From Hyphomicrobiales bacterium (GTDB lineage Bacteria; Pseudomonadota; Alphaproteobacteria; Rhizobiales; Rhizobiaceae), in NCBI GenBank assembly GCA_900471925.1, contig UCGV01000005.1:124001-188000 (forward strand): DNA of 64,000 nt, read 5' to 3'. Under the pieces are notes generated by a model that made no database searches, was not told the origin of the DNA, and saw only the letters and a program-made list of their open reading frames with translations. This document shows positions 45,728 to 53,498 of this stretch, piece after piece (the first letter of the stretch is position 1; every line of letters begins with the position of its first letter). The translations under genes and the position numbers were made by a program.

Positions 45728-46639
45728 ATGATCAAACGCGTCATCTTCGAAGACCGGTGGCTGCCCTATCTGTTGATAGGACCGCAACTGCTGATAATCT
45801 TCGTGTTTTTCTACTGGCCGACCGGCCAGGCCCTCTTCTGGTCCTTCACGCTGGAACCGCCATTCGGCGGCGACGCCGTCTGGGTTGGCCTGCGCAACAT
45901 CGCCGAGATCGTCACCAGTCCGGTCTACCACACCGCCATCCGCAACACGCTGATCATGTCGGCATCGACCACGACTATTTCGCTGGGGCTCGGGCTGATC
46001 TTCGCGGTCTTCGCCGACCGGGGGCTGCGCGGAACGATCTTCTACAAGACCGCGATCATGTGGCCTTACGCAGTCGCGGCACCTGTTGCAGCCGTCGCCT
46101 GGCAGTATATTTTCCAGCCGCAGATCGGCTTCATCGGCATCCTGAACCAATGGTATCCCGGGATCTGGAACCCGTCGCTAAGCGGCACGGACGCTCTGAT
46201 CATGGTCGTCATCGCCTCGAGCTGGACCTCGATCACTTTCAATTTCGTCTTCTTCCTGGCCGGCCTGCAGGCCATCCCTAACAATCTGGTCGAGGCCGCC
46301 GCCATGGACGGCGCCGGACCGGTGCGCCGCTTCTTCGACCTCGTCTTCCCGCTGATCTCGCCGACCTTCTTCCTGCTTCTCGTGCTGAACGTCGCGACCT
46401 CCTTCACCGAGGGCTTCGGCATCATCAACGTCATGACCCAGGGCGGGCCGGGCAATGCCACCCAGACCATGGTCTATAAGATCTACAAGGACGGCTTCAT
46501 CGGGCTCGATCTTTCCTCGTCCTCGGCCCAGTCGCTGATCCTGATGCTGCTGGTCATTTCCGTCACCCTTCTTCAGTTCCGCTTCGTCGAGCGCAAGGTT
46601 CACTACGCCGGCTCCGACAAGGGGGAGGCCAGCGAATGA
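45728..46639 (+). CDS. ugpA: Ugp-type ABC transporter permease
   Basis: A 303-aa inner-membrane permease with six helices. The segment LPYLLIGPQLLIIFVFFYWP opens the protein, the EAA loop is EAAAMDGAGPVRRFFDLVFP, and NVMTQGGPGNATQTMVYKIY is the UgpA/MalF segment. The ATG at 45728 gives a normal N-terminus; earlier non-ATG starts are possible, but the 45663-45696 hairpin lies just upstream. Its stop overlaps the ugpE ATG (ATGA). It forms the transport channel with UgpE. Confidence 0.9.
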   Translation: MIKRVIFEDRWLPYLLIGPQLLIIFVFFYWPTGQALFWSFTLEPPFGGDAVWVGLRNIAEIVTSPVYHTAIRNTLIMSASTTTISLGLGLIFAVFADRGLRGTIFYKTAIMWPYAVAAPVAAVAWQYIFQPQIGFIGILNQWYPGIWNPSLSGTDALIMVVIASSWTSITFNFVFFLAGLQAIPNNLVEAAAMDGAGPVRRFFDLVFPLISPTFFLLLVLNVATSFTEGFGIINVMTQGGPGNATQTMVYKIYKDGFIGLDLSSSSAQSLILMLLVISVTLLQFRFVERKVHYAGSDKGEASE

Positions 46640-47550
46640 TCGAAAAGACACCCATTCTCAATATCGTCACGCATGCGATCATGATCAGCGGCGCGGCACT
46701 CATGTGCTTCCCGATCTACGTGTCGTTCATCACTGCAACTCTGCCTCTCGAACGCATGGGGGAAATCCCGAGGCCGCTGCTGCCGAGTGATCACCTGTTG
46801 GTCAACATGGCTGCGGCCTGGGAACGGGGCGGATTTTCCACCCTCTACCTGAATTCGCTGATCTCCGCCTTGACGATCATGGTCGGCAAGATCGTGATCG
46901 CCATGATCACCGCCTTCAGCCTTGTCTATTTCCGCTTCCGTTTCCGAGGCGTGGCATTCTGGATGATCTTCATCACCCTCATGCTGCCGCTCGAAGTGCG
47001 CATCGTGCCGACCTATGAGGTCGCCTCGAATGTGCTCCTGCCCTTCCAGAAGATCATGGAATGGACCGGCATCGTCTGGCTTGTGCAGATGGTCTCCGGC
47101 ATACGGATCAATCTCAATCTCAGCCTCATCAATACCTATGCCGGCCTGACCCTGCCGCTGATCGCAACGGCGACCGGCACTTTCCTTTTCCGCCAGTTTT
47201 TCCTGACCATTCCGGACGAACTGACGGAAGCGGCCAAGATGGATGGATCGGGCGCATTGCGCTTCCTCTTTGATATCCTGCTGCCGCTGTCGCGAACCAA
47301 TATCGCCGCCCTTGCCGTGATCATGTTCGTCTTCGGCTGGAACCAGTATCTCTGGCCGCTTCTCGTCACATCAGGCCCGACATACCGCACGCTCACCATT
47401 GGCCTGACGTTCATGCAGCCCGGCGCAGATGGCGCCAACGACTGGAACGTCATACTGGCCGGAGCGCTGCTCGTCATGCTGCCGCCGGTCGCGGTGGTGA
47501 TCTTCGCCCAGCGATGGTTCGTCAAAGGTCTGGTCAACTCGGAAAAATAA
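46636..47550 (+). CDS. ugpE: Ugp-type ABC transporter permease
   Basis: A 304-aa permease of the MalG/UgpE type. The first helix is HAIMISGAALMCFPIYVSFI. The UgpE-like periplasmic region includes NSLISALTIMVGKIVIAMI and the segment LEVRIVPTYEV. The EAA loop is EAAKMDGSGALRFLFDILLP, and the end RWFVKGLVNSEK docks on the ATPase. It starts inside the ugpA stop codon and lies 28 nt before ugpC. Confidence 0.92.
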   Translation: MIEKTPILNIVTHAIMISGAALMCFPIYVSFITATLPLERMGEIPRPLLPSDHLLVNMAAAWERGGFSTLYLNSLISALTIMVGKIVIAMITAFSLVYFRFRFRGVAFWMIFITLMLPLEVRIVPTYEVASNVLLPFQKIMEWTGIVWLVQMVSGIRINLNLSLINTYAGLTLPLIATATGTFLFRQFFLTIPDELTEAAKMDGSGALRFLFDILLPLSRTNIAALAVIMFVFGWNQYLWPLLVTSGPTYRTLTIGLTFMQPGADGANDWNVILAGALLVMLPPVAVVIFAQRWFVKGLVNSEK

Positions 47551-47578
47551 GCCCTCGCGGGCACAAGGATCAATTTCA

Positions 47579-48658
47579 ATGTCCGAAATAGAATTCACCA
47601 ACGTCACCAAGTCATTCGGCACGACGCAGGTTCTTCACGACCTCAGCCTGTCGATCGAACGCGGCGCCTTTGCCGTCATCCTCGGCCCGTCGGGCTGCGG
47701 CAAGTCCACCTTGCTCAGAATGCTCGCCGGTCTGGAAAGGGTTTCGACCGGGAAGATCTCGATTGCCGGCCGGCAGGTCGAGGAATTGCAGCCGCGCGAG
47801 CGTGATGTCGCGATGGTCTTCCAGAACTACGCGCTCTATCCGCATATGTCGGTCGCGCAGAACCTCGGTTATTCGCTGACGGTTTCAGGCGTGAAGCGTG
47901 CCGAGATCGACCGGCGCGTTGCCGAAGTCGCCCAGGTGCTGCAGCTCGAAGACTACCTGAAGCGCAAGCCTGGCCAGCTTTCCGGCGGCCAGCGCCAGCG
48001 CGTTGCCATGGGCCGCGCCATCATCCGCGAGCCGAAGGTGTTCCTGTTCGATGAACCGCTGTCGAACCTCGACGCCAAGCTGCGCACGCAGATGCGGCTC
48101 GAAATCAAGCGCCTGCATCGCCGTCAGGGTGTCACCAGCCTGTTCGTCACCCATGACCAGATCGAGGCGATGACGCTCGCCGATGTGCTGATCGTCATGA
48201 ACAAGGGCCGGATCGAGCAGATGGGCCGACCGGCCGATATCTATGAAAAGCCGGCAAGCGCCTTCGTCGCGAGCTTCCTCGGCTCGCCGCCGATGAACCT
48301 CATTCCCGCGGTCGTCGATGCCGACAGCCGTAGCGTCGTGATCGGCGACGATATCAAGGTTCCGCTCGACCATGCGCTGCCGGTCGTACCAGGCACTGAG
48401 ATCGTTGCCGGTATCCGGCCCGAGCACATGCAGATCGGTGCAGGCCCCAATCTGCCGGTCGAATTCGTCGAGGAACTCGGCAATGGCCGGCAGGTGCATC
48501 TGCGCATCGGCCAGACGGCATTATCGGCCCTGCTGCCTGCCACCGACAAGCAGGTCGTCGGCCAGGCTCTGACGGTGAACCTGCCGTCCGAGCACCTGCA
48601 TTTCTTCGGCCGCGACGGCCGCCTTATCGAGGCGCAGCCGGCCAGCGTCGCAGCATAA
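47579..48658 (+). CDS. ugpC: Ugp-type ABC transporter ATP-binding protein
   Basis: A 359-aa ATPase. Walker A is GPSGCGKST, the Q-loop is [12 protein letters not shown], the signature is [16 protein letters not shown] and Walker B is [15 protein letters not shown]. The switch His is in FVTHDQ, and the C-terminal regulatory OB domain contains AGIRPEHMQIG. It is similar in layout to the ATPase at 38035, but the two are distinct genes serving separate operons. AAGGA lies upstream of the ATG. A phosphodiesterase gene follows after 18 nt, probably on the same transcript. Confidence 0.94.
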   Translation: MSEIEFTNVTKSFGTTQVLHDLSLSIERGAFAVILGPSGCGKSTLLRMLAGLERVSTGKISIAGRQVEELQPRERDVAMVFQNYALYPHMSVAQNLGYSLTVSGVKRAEIDRRVAEVAQVLQLEDYLKRKPGQLSGGQRQRVAMGRAIIREPKVFLFDEPLSNLDAKLRTQMRLEIKRLHRRQGVTSLFVTHDQIEAMTLADVLIVMNKGRIEQMGRPADIYEKPASAFVASFLGSPPMNLIPAVVDADSRSVVIGDDIKVPLDHALPVVPGTEIVAGIRPEHMQIGAGPNLPVEFVEELGNGRQVHLRIGQTALSALLPATDKQVVGQALTVNLPSEHLHFFGRDGRLIEAQPASVAA

Positions 48659-48676
48659 TCATATCAGGAGATATCA

Positions 48677-49540
48677 ATGCCTAAATTCATCCAGCTCACC
48701 GACGTCCATCTCATGCCTCCGGGCAGCTCGCTCTTCGACACGGACCCGGAAGTGCGGCTACGCCTGGCGTTGCGCGATATCAGCGCCCACCAACCCGATG
48801 CCGACTGGCTGATCTTCACCGGCGACCTTGCCCATCATGGCGAGGTGGAAGCCTACGCGCTGCTACGCGACATTCTCGATCAGGAAACGACCATTCCCTA
48901 CCGCCTGATGATCGGCAATCACGACAATCGCGACACGTTCCGCTCCGTCTTCCCCGAGCAGCCGATCGACGAAAACGGTTTCGTCCAGTCGGTGATCGAT
49001 TATGACAGCTGCCGGCTGATCATGCTCGATACGATCGAACACGGCAAGCATACCGGCCACATGGATGCGGCGCGTCTTGCCTGGCTCGAAGCCCGGCTCG
49101 CCGAAGCCAAGGACAGGCCGGTCTATCTGTTCTTCCATCATCCGCCCTTCCGCATCGGCATGAATGGCGTCGATAATATCCGCATGGTCGATGACGAGGC
49201 GCTGCTCGCCGTGCTCAAGACCCATCCGGCAATCCGTCATATGTATTTCGGCCACGTGCACCGGCCGATCGCCGGCTCCTGGCACGGCATTCCGATGTCC
49301 ATGTGCTACGGCCTCAACCATCAGGCAGCACTCAACCTCGGCGACTCCCGCCACCGCGATCGCGTCGGCCCGGCGGAATATGCCGTCACCCTGATCGAGG
49401 GCCCCTCGACCGTCGTGCATTTCCACGACTTCCTCTACCTCTATCCCGAAATCGTCACGCCGGGCATGGATGGCAGCGGCGGTTTCAAGCGCACGACGCG
49501 CACGAGCGCCGTGCCGAGCCAGGCAACGCCGGAAAACTAA
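48677..49540 (+). CDS. Calcineurin-like phosphodiesterase (GpdQ/CpdA class III type)
   Basis: A 287-aa binuclear metallophosphoesterase. The five motifs are present: DVHL, GDLAHHG, GNHDNRD, FFHHPPF and GHVHR. The layout matches the GpdQ/Rv0805/CpdA group, whose members split glycerophosphodiesters or cyclic nucleotides. It has no signal peptide, so it acts in the cytoplasm. It has the strong Shine-Dalgarno AGGAGA and lies directly behind ugpC, so it most likely cleaves an imported glycerophosphodiester to a phosphomonoester and an alcohol. It is the last gene of the ugp transcript, ended by the hairpin at 49580-49608. A cAMP-related role cannot be excluded. Confidence 0.88.
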   Translation: MPKFIQLTDVHLMPPGSSLFDTDPEVRLRLALRDISAHQPDADWLIFTGDLAHHGEVEAYALLRDILDQETTIPYRLMIGNHDNRDTFRSVFPEQPIDENGFVQSVIDYDSCRLIMLDTIEHGKHTGHMDAARLAWLEARLAEAKDRPVYLFFHHPPFRIGMNGVDNIRMVDDEALLAVLKTHPAIRHMYFGHVHRPIAGSWHGIPMSMCYGLNHQAALNLGDSRHRDRVGPAEYAVTLIEGPSTVVHFHDFLYLYPEIVTPGMDGSGGFKRTTRTSAVPSQATPEN

Positions 49541-49579
49541 GTTCGGCAGCTGGAGACATCAGCAGCGACCGAAGTCATT

Positions 49580-49608
49580 CACCTGCCGGCTCAAGACGCC
49601 GGCAGGTG
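49580..49608 (+). terminator. Terminator of the ugp/phosphodiesterase operon
   Basis: CACCTGCCGGC (49580-49590) and GCCGGCAGGTG (49598-49608), a perfect 11-bp stem with a 7-nt loop, between the phosphodiesterase and phnF. The T content downstream is weak. Confidence 0.7.
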
Positions 49609-49678
49609 ATGATGCCATTTGCATTCGAAATTTTGTGCCGACTTACACAAAAGCGTCATCGACACCGTCTATGTTAAA

Positions 49679-49713
49679 GTCATCCGAATGAATTTAGGAT
49701 TCATCCGAATGAC
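49679..49713. promoter_or_regulatory. Probable PhnF operator: repeated TCATCCGAATGA overlapping the start
   Basis: TCATCCGAATGA occurs at 49680-49691 and again at 49701-49712, 21 bp apart (two helical turns). The whole 35-bp stretch is also an inverted repeat centred on 49696 with 13 of 15 outer pairs matching. The Shine-Dalgarno AGGA lies between the copies, and the second copy contains the phnF ATG. Confidence 0.7.
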
Positions 49714-50497
49714 TAACGAACAACATTCGATCGAAATGAAATCGCGGTCCGGCCAATGGCAGATCGTCGAGCAACGGATCAACAGCGACATTGCGTCGGG
49801 CGCTCTCGCGCCCGGAACTCGCCTGCCGACGGAAACCGAGATCATGGAGCAGTTCAAGGTCGGGCGTCACAGCGTTCGGCGGGCCATCGCCGAACTCGCC
49901 TCCGCCGGCAAGGTGCGGGTCGAACAGGGACGGGGCACCTTCGTGGAAGAGCATTCCGTCATCACCTACAATATCGCCCGGCGAACGCGCTTCCGCAAAA
50001 ACCTCATGGAACAGGGGCGCGTCCCTTCTGGGCACCCGGTCTCCGAATCCGAGATCGTGGCACCGCCGGCGATCGCCGCAGCTCTGAAGCTCGCTGAAGG
50101 CGCAAAGGTCTACATGATCGCCTGGCGCAGCTTTGCCGACGACGTGCCGATCAGCCTCAGCCATTCCTACCATCCGGCCGAACGCCTTCCCAATATGCAC
50201 CTGCGCCGCCGTGCAGGCGAGTCCATCACCAGCATCTACGCCGCCTACGGCATCGCCGATTACGTCAGGCAAAGCACCCTGATCTTCACGCGCCGCGCAG
50301 CCGGTGACGAAGCGGAGCTTCTTGCGCAGTCGCCCGAACAGCCGGTGATGGTCGTCCAGAAAACCGACGTGGATATGGAAGGACGACCGATCGCCTATTC
50401 CGAGACGGTCTGGGCCGGAGAACGCATTCAATTCAGCATTGATAACGGGCCGGAGGATCGCGCAGTGACCCCGGCGAAAGGACAGAACGATGAGTGA
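49709..50497 (+). CDS. phnF: GntR-family regulator with UTRA domain (PhnF-like)
   Basis: A 262-aa HutC-subfamily regulator. The N-terminal winged helix (about 15-85) includes LAPGTRLPTETEIMEQFKVG and HSVRRAIAELASAGKVRVEQGRGTFV. The C-terminal UTRA ligand-binding domain (about 105-250) has MIAWRSFADDVPISLSHSYH and RPIAYSETVWAGERIQF. ATG 49709 is preceded by AGGA 9 nt away and overlaps the second operator repeat; upstream in-frame ATGs lack ribosome sites. The stop overlaps the phnG start by 8 nt, so the regulator is cotranscribed with the phn genes and probably represses its own operon until an organophosphorus ligand binds. Confidence 0.9.
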   Translation: MTNEQHSIEMKSRSGQWQIVEQRINSDIASGALAPGTRLPTETEIMEQFKVGRHSVRRAIAELASAGKVRVEQGRGTFVEEHSVITYNIARRTRFRKNLMEQGRVPSGHPVSESEIVAPPAIAAALKLAEGAKVYMIAWRSFADDVPISLSHSYHPAERLPNMHLRRRAGESITSIYAAYGIADYVRQSTLIFTRRAAGDEAELLAQSPEQPVMVVQKTDVDMEGRPIAYSETVWAGERIQFSIDNGPEDRAVTPAKGQNDE

Positions 50498-50948
50498 AGC
50501 CATGGAAGCCGGCGCGCCCCCTGCCAGCTTCAGCCATGCAAGCATGCTCGACATACTTGCAAGGGCGGATGCTAAAGGAATCAAGGCCTTTGCAGAAGAA
50601 TTGCTCGATGACGTCGGGCAGGTCGAGGTTCTGGTGAACCGCACCGGCCTCGCAATGCTGCCCTATACCGACACCGTGCACAACACGGCCTTCCATCTTG
50701 GCGAAGTGCTGATGGCCGAGGCCCATATCCGCTTGGCCGATCACGAAGTGGAAGGTTATGGCGCCGTCGTCGGCCGCGATCTCGAACATGCGATGGCGAT
50801 GGCCGTCATCGATGCGAGCTTTGCCGGCGATATCGGCAAGGCCGGCATCGAGACCTTCCTGACGCGTGAACAGCAGCGTCAGACGGCAGACGACGATATC
50901 AGGCTGCGCAAGGTCGAGGCGACCCGTGTGCGGATGGAGACATTCTGA
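50490..50948 (+). CDS. phnG: C-P lyase core complex subunit PhnG (divergent)
   Basis: A 152-aa homologue of PhnG, which with PhnH, PhnI and PhnL transfers the phosphonate to C1' of ATP ribose while adenine leaves. Family features seen are FHLGEVLMAEAHIRLAD (canonical members have a threonine-arginine where this reads Ala-Glu), EGYGAVVGRDLEHAMAMAVIDASF and the C-terminal RLRKVEATRVRMETF. The N-terminal third is less typical. It overlaps phnF and, by one base, phnH. The substitutions are in line with the unusual PhnJ in this operon, so the complex may act on a different substrate. Confidence 0.85.
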   Translation: MSEAMEAGAPPASFSHASMLDILARADAKGIKAFAEELLDDVGQVEVLVNRTGLAMLPYTDTVHNTAFHLGEVLMAEAHIRLADHEVEGYGAVVGRDLEHAMAMAVIDASFAGDIGKAGIETFLTREQQRQTADDDIRLRKVEATRVRMETF

Positions 50949-51493
50949 TGAACCAGACCCTGCTTCTTCCGACCGTCGAGGACATGCGCACCAACGCTAC
51001 CTTCGATGCGCTGATGTGGGCGCTTGCCCGGCCCGGCCGCGCGCAGCCCCTGCCCTTTCCGGGCCTGCTCGCACTGGCCGAAAGCCTGCTCGACCGCGAA
51101 TGCAGCTTCTTCTGCAGCGAGGAGAGATTGAAGACCGAGATTGCCGGCACCGGCGCCAATGCCGTTGCCCTGCATGAAGCCGAATATGTCTTCGCCTCGA
51201 TTGGCGAGCGCGCCGACATCTCTGCTCTTGCGGCAATGCTGAGCGGCAATCTGCTCTATCCCGACGCCTCGGCGACGATTTTCGCAGAGGCGAAGATCGG
51301 ATCTGGAACGACGCTTCGCCTCACTGGCCCCGGTGTCAATGGCTCGATCGATATCGCTATCGGCGGCGTGCATCCGGATTTCTGGGCGCTGCGTGCCGAG
51401 GCGATCCATTATCCACTCGGCTGGGACATCTATCTTACCGATGGCGCAAGCCTGATCGGTATTCCCCGCTCCACCAAGATCGAGGTGCTCTGA
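50948..51493 (+). CDS. phnH: C-P lyase core complex subunit PhnH
   Basis: A 181-aa PhnH homologue. The family pattern is FDALMWALARPGRAQPLPFP at the start, a central region ending in PDASATIFAEAKIGSGTTLRLTGPGV, and the end YPLGWDIYLTDGASLIGIPR. PhnH has a degenerate PLP-transferase-like fold and serves as a structural dimer in the PhnGHIJ core, without known catalysis of its own. Start and stop overlap phnG and phnI (TGATG), fixing the stoichiometric operon order G-H-I-J seen in canonical clusters. Confidence 0.9.
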   Translation: MNQTLLLPTVEDMRTNATFDALMWALARPGRAQPLPFPGLLALAESLLDRECSFFCSEERLKTEIAGTGANAVALHEAEYVFASIGERADISALAAMLSGNLLYPDASATIFAEAKIGSGTTLRLTGPGVNGSIDIAIGGVHPDFWALRAEAIHYPLGWDIYLTDGASLIGIPRSTKIEVL

Positions 51494-52587
51494 TGGCCTA
51501 TGTGGCAACACGTGGCGGCGAACACGCCATTGAACAATCCGAACGCCTTTACCGCGAGGAACTCGGGCAGATCGACAAGGCCCGCGTCGATGTGATCGGA
51601 GAAAGCCTGCCCTATCTGGTCGATCGGGTCATGGGCGAGGCTTCGCTCTATGCGCCCGAGCTTGCCGCACTGGCGCTCGCCCAGTCCGGCGGTGATCTCT
51701 ACGAAGCGGTTCTGCTGTTGCGCGCCTATCGCACGACCCAGCCGCGCCTGACGATCGCCGAGCCGGTGCGCCAGCAGGATCTCTTCACCGTGAGGCGTAT
51801 TTCGGCCGCTTTCAAGGATATTCCCGGCGGTCAGATCCTCGGACCGACGCTTGACTATTCGCATCGTCTTCTGAATGTCGATGTGCTGAACGGAACGGCG
51901 TTCGTTCCTGAGCCGGTGGAACTCGCAATTGAGCCTGCACCCGCGACGCAACCGTCTCTCGCCGATTGGCAGAAGGCGCAGGGCCTGATCGAGACAACAC
52001 CGGCAGAAGATGTGCCGCTCGAGCAGATCCCCGACGTGACGCGCGAGCCGCTGCTCTTCCCGGCAAGCCGCGCCCACAAACTGCAGAGCTTGGCACGTGC
52101 CGATACCGGCGGCACGCTGGCGCTTGGCTATTCGACGATGCGCGGCTATGGCAGCGTGCACCCAACGGTCAACGAACTTAGGCTCGGAGAAGCGGAGGTG
52201 CGTGTTCGCCATCCGCGCGGCACGCTCTTCAGCGCCGGCCGTGTGCGCGTCAGCCAGACTGAAATCATTTCCAAGAGCAAGAACCTGGAACTCGGCTTTT
52301 CTGCCACTTTCGGCTGGAACGAGGTGAAGGTAATCGCCGCCGCCTCGCTCGATCTCGCTTCCAATCAGCCAAATCCGCATCCGGCTTCGAACGAGGAATT
52401 CATCCTCTACCATACCGAACCCGTCGAAAGCTCGGGCTTCTGCATCCACTTCAAGCTGCCGCACTACGTCACGTTCCAGTCAAGCCTCGATGCCATCAGG
52501 CGTGTGAAAGCCGATAAGGCAGCCAATGCAACAGGCGCGCCCGAGGGCGCGGCAAAGCAGGCCGAACTCGAAGAGGCAACGCCGTGA
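51493..52587 (+). CDS. phnI: C-P lyase core complex subunit PhnI (nucleosidase), divergent C-terminal half
   Basis: A 364-aa PhnI homologue, the subunit that removes the purine from ATP/GTP so that the phosphonate can be attached. The N-terminal half is standard (YVATRGGEHAIEQSE, PELAALALAQSGGDLYEAVLLLRAYRTT, RRISAAFKDIPGGQILGPTLDYSHRLL). The C-terminal histidine pair near the Zn site of the PhnI-PhnJ interface is kept in IHFKLPHYVTFQ. The segment between (VSQTEIISKSKNLELGFSAT) departs from the canonical acidic/aromatic stretch, and the C-terminal tail is short and charged. It overlaps phnH and phnJ. Nucleotide-side chemistry could well be intact. Confidence 0.88.
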   Translation: MAYVATRGGEHAIEQSERLYREELGQIDKARVDVIGESLPYLVDRVMGEASLYAPELAALALAQSGGDLYEAVLLLRAYRTTQPRLTIAEPVRQQDLFTVRRISAAFKDIPGGQILGPTLDYSHRLLNVDVLNGTAFVPEPVELAIEPAPATQPSLADWQKAQGLIETTPAEDVPLEQIPDVTREPLLFPASRAHKLQSLARADTGGTLALGYSTMRGYGSVHPTVNELRLGEAEVRVRHPRGTLFSAGRVRVSQTEIISKSKNLELGFSATFGWNEVKVIAAASLDLASNQPNPHPASNEEFILYHTEPVESSGFCIHFKLPHYVTFQSSLDAIRRVKADKAANATGAPEGAAKQAELEEATP

Positions 52588-53498
52588 AACTCGATCAACT
52601 GACCAAACCCTGGGCAGCCTTCAGCTATGGCTTCCTGGATGAATCCGCCAAGCGCGAAATGCGCCGCCGCATCCTCAAAGCCATAGCCATCCCCGGCTAT
52701 CAGGTGCCCTATGCCAGCCGCGAAGTGCCGATTGCCCGCGGATGGGGAACAGGTGGCCTTCAGGTGACGCTGACGCTTCTGAAGCCGACCTCCGTCGTCA
52801 AGGTCATTGACCAGGGCGCCGACGATTCCGTCAATGCGAGCAGCATCCGCAAGTTCCTGCGCCGTGTAAGCTCGGCCAGGGAGACGCTGGATACACTGGA
52901 GGCCGACCTCATCCAGTCGCGCCATCGCATTCCCGAGGAGAAGCTGCGCGAGGACCAGATCCTCGTGCTGCAGGTTCCCAATCCCGAGCCGCTGCGGCCT
53001 GTTCAGCCCGACATGTCGGAAGCCCGCATCATGCATGGCGATGCCGATTATGGTCAGCTTTGGCTGACACTTTACGAACAGCTGGTCCGCTCCGGCCGGA
53101 TCATGCAGGGATCGAGCTATCCGAGCATGGTCAATGGCCGGCATGTGATGACGCCTTCGCCGATCCCGCGGTGGGACGTGCCGAAGATGAACCAGTCCGC
53201 AAACCTCACCATCCTCTCGGCCGGTCGGGAAAAGCGCATCCATGCCGTGCCGCCTTACACAAGCGTCGAGCCACTGGTCTTCGACGACGTGCCCTACCGG
53301 GTCGAGGATCATGCTGACAAGATTTGTCACCGCAGCGGCGTAACAGGCTACTTCATGAACGAGCTGCCGCAGGACGATGGCTCTTCCAGCTTCGAGGTCT
53401 CCGACAGCCAGTTCGGCGTCAAGCATATTCGCAAGCAAGACGGCGAGACGGTCGCCATCGGCGAAACCTATTACAAGCAGGGCAGGATCGAGCAATGA
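52584..53498 (+). CDS. phnJ: PhnJ homologue lacking the Fe-S/thiyl-radical cysteines
   Basis: A 304-aa homologue of PhnJ, the radical-SAM-type subunit that cleaves the C-P bond. The scaffold is conserved: AIPGYQVPYASRE with radical Gly38 (E. coli Gly32), GWGTGGLQ, KVIDQGADDSVNASSIR, RHRIPEEKLREDQILVLQVP, MTPSPIPRWDVPKM and AGREKRIHAVPP. In E. coli, Cys241, Cys244 and Cys266 hold the 4Fe-4S cluster and Cys272 forms the thiyl radical. Here the whole protein has a single cysteine (Cys248). The other positions read Ser251, Val272 (FEVSD instead of FVCSD) and Gly278. The frame is uninterrupted, with coding bias to the end, so this is not a sequencing error. C-P cleavage by the known mechanism looks impossible. 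Start GTG overlaps phnI. Confidence 0.9.
   Translation: MKLDQLTKPWAAFSYGFLDESAKREMRRRILKAIAIPGYQVPYASREVPIARGWGTGGLQVTLTLLKPTSVVKVIDQGADDSVNASSIRKFLRRVSSARETLDTLEADLIQSRHRIPEEKLREDQILVLQVPNPEPLRPVQPDMSEARIMHGDADYGQLWLTLYEQLVRSGRIMQGSSYPSMVNGRHVMTPSPIPRWDVPKMNQSANLTILSAGREKRIHAVPPYTSVEPLVFDDVPYRVEDHADKICHRSGVTGYFMNELPQDDGSSSFEVSDSQFGVKHIRKQDGETVAIGETYYKQGRIEQ

Noticed and set aside
44306..46150. Very long open frame on the minus strand (over 600 codons) opposite ugpB and ugpA
   Set aside because: It is antisense to two clearly recognisable transporter genes and arises from the GC-rich third-position bias of the plus strand; its product has a low-complexity charged composition and no family features.
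49654..49672. Pho-box-like CGTCAT and CGTCTAT upstream of phnF
   Set aside because: The spacing is 12 nt instead of the 11-nt period of PhoB boxes and the second half matches poorly; a phosphate-starvation link is not supported by this alone.
49679..49713. CRISPR-like repeat
   Set aside because: Only two 12-bp copies with a 9-nt gap, overlapping a start codon; it is an operator, not an array. No CRISPR array or cas gene was seen anywhere in the window.
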